DNA of 5,849 bases from Dehalococcoidales bacterium (lineage in GTDB: Bacteria; Chloroflexota; Dehalococcoidia; Dehalococcoidales; UBA3254), in NCBI GenBank assembly GCA_028718465.1, contig JAQULX010000201.1, positions 1 to 5,849 on the forward strand. The letters run 5' to 3'. The notes beneath the pieces were generated by a model that did no database searches, was not told the DNA's origin, and was given only the letters and a program-made list of their open reading frames with translations. The translations under genes and the position numbers were made by a program. Positions within the stretch are counted from its first letter, which is position 1. Each line of letters opens with the position of its first letter. Positions 5,501-5,849 of this stretch are shown one piece after another.

Positions 5501-5515
5501 TGGGCTCGAACCAAT
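5486..5515. other. Candidate attachment-site junction in the tRNA-Val 3' end
   Basis: The recombinase gene runs directly into the 3' part of tRNA-Val, the classic position of an element-chromosome junction. The matching copy of the tRNA tail at the far end of the element is not in this window, so the direct repeat cannot be shown. The exact crossover dinucleotide cannot be read. Because an unusual base at 5500 may come from the element, the crossover could lie at or beyond that base. Confidence 0.55.
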
Positions 5516-5564
5516 GACCTCTGCGATGTCAACGCAGTGCTCTAACCAACTGAGCTAACCACCC
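5488..5564 (-). tRNA. tRNA-Val (anticodon GAC), CCA encoded
   Basis: The minus strand folds as a full cloverleaf: acceptor GGGTGGT/ACCACCC with discriminator A and encoded CCA (5488-5490), D arm GCTC/GAGC, anticodon stem CTGCG/CGCAG around loop TTGACAT (anticodon GAC, reading GUC/GUU), variable AGGTC, and T loop TTCGAGC. The T stem ATTGG/CCATT has one T-T mismatch at positions 50-64, where an A at 64 would be expected (E. coli tRNA-Val(GAC) has U50-A64). Thirteen bases overlap the recombinase gene. The tRNA is otherwise complete and should be functional, as usual for elements that restore the target gene on insertion. Confidence 0.95.
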
Positions 5565-5575
5565 GCACATCGCTC

Positions 5576-5604
5576 ATTCTACTAAATGCTGCTTCATCAG
5601 TCAA
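5576..5604 (-). promoter_or_regulatory. tRNA-Val promoter
   Basis: TTGACT (5599-5604) and TAGAAT (5576-5581) on the minus strand are separated by the ideal 17 bases, with the predicted start a few bases before the mature tRNA 5' end at 5564. This places the tRNA promoter on the chromosome side, untouched by the insertion. Confidence 0.8.
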
Positions 5605-5606
5605 GC

Positions 5607-5676
5607 GCACAAATTGTGCACGAGTTGCGAACGAATTCAGTGCTTGATACTGAATCCAGGTGAGAGTGACCTGGAT
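5607..5676. repeat. Three consecutive palindromes upstream of the tRNA promoter
   Basis: GCACAAaTTGTGC (5607-5619), ATTCAGT/ACTGAAT (5635-5641 and 5649-5655) and ATCCAGGT/ACCTGGAT (5654-5661 and 5669-5676) follow each other, the last two sharing two bases. The first lies two bases upstream of the tRNA -35 box. They could be operators, or the last two could form alternative RNA hairpins. No T-run follows, so terminator function is unlikely. Confidence 0.4.
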
Positions 5677-5849
5677 GCCGTCGAAATCCGGGATGGATTT
5701 GAAAGGATAAAACCCCACTTTTCAATTATAACAATGCAAACGTGGGACCACATTTTCCGCGCTTGAAACGCCTGGAGAGATGAGGCTCTCACCATGGTAT
5801 GTGTTCGGTCTCTTGTCGGCTTCCCCGATGTTACCTGCCTAAGATCGGA

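Larger units (their letters stand above)
5565..5849. other. Host-side flank without a convincing gene
   Basis: Apart from the tRNA promoter and the palindromes next to it, I find no convincing gene in these 285 bases. A minus-strand frame is open from the right edge for about 70 codons but has no ribosome site and an unnatural residue mix. Short plus-strand ATGs at 5779 and 5794 are weak. Several small hairpins occur near the right edge (GAGAG/CTCTC at about 5773-5788; CCGAT/ATCGG at about 5824-5848), so part of an RNA gene or leader extending past the edge is possible. Confidence 0.4.

Noticed and set aside
5565..5849. Possible 5S rRNA, tmRNA or RNase P RNA in the right flank
   Set aside because: A short ATTTCGACGG on the minus strand recalls tmRNA 5' ends, but no matching acceptor stem or T arm is present, and no 5S or RNase P signature was found.
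1..5849. CRISPR array or far-end copy of the tRNA attachment repeat
   Set aside because: I saw no regularly spaced direct repeats and no second copy of the tRNA-Val tail; the other element end must lie outside the window.

Overview
The window is one end of an integrated mobile element, prophage-like or ICE/genomic-island-like, sitting in the 3' end of a tRNA-Val(GAC) gene. Roughly positions 1-5490 are element and 5500-5849 are host chromosome. The host is a bacterium of about 50% GC with sigma70-type promoters, AGGAGG ribosome sites and a genome-encoded tRNA CCA. The recombinase resembles large serine recombinases common in Dehalococcoidia (Chloroflexota) and Clostridia, so either is possible. 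I cannot fix the taxon from sequence alone.

Layout. A divergent control region (about 2395-2530) splits the window. Leftward (minus strand) run: a 51-aa DUF2292/YezD-like protein that may be translated from a leaderless mRNA; an intrinsic terminator; a 96-aa HTH protein; a small protein overlapping the next gene; a phiC31 Gp3-like recombination directionality factor (RDF); a structured, gene-poor stretch with two long inverted repeats; an unidentified 86-aa ORF; and the first 33 codons of a gene cut by the window edge, possibly a replication-type protein. Rightward (plus strand) run, in a tight operon: a 132-aa XRE-family repressor-like protein, a 330-aa ImmA/IrrE-like protein whose zinc motif reads HExxE instead of HExxH, and a 518-aa large serine recombinase. 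The recombinase stop codon lies inside the tRNA-Val gene, which reads from the opposite strand. The tRNA has its own strong promoter on the host side.

How it may work (inference). The rightward operon looks like a maintenance module: repressor, protease-like partner and integrase. The leftward operon carries the RDF, which in the phiC31 family switches a serine integrase from integration to excision. Repression of the leftward promoter would keep the element integrated, and relief would supply the RDF. Terminator-like hairpins facing the leftward genes, with no clear promoter after them, suggest a second control layer by attenuation or antitermination.

Most notable points: the recombinase stop codon depends on a base that breaks a T-stem pair of the tRNA; the integrase and RDF lie in opposing, separately controlled operons; the ImmA-like motif is altered; and the first leftward gene appears leaderless and is followed at once by a terminator.
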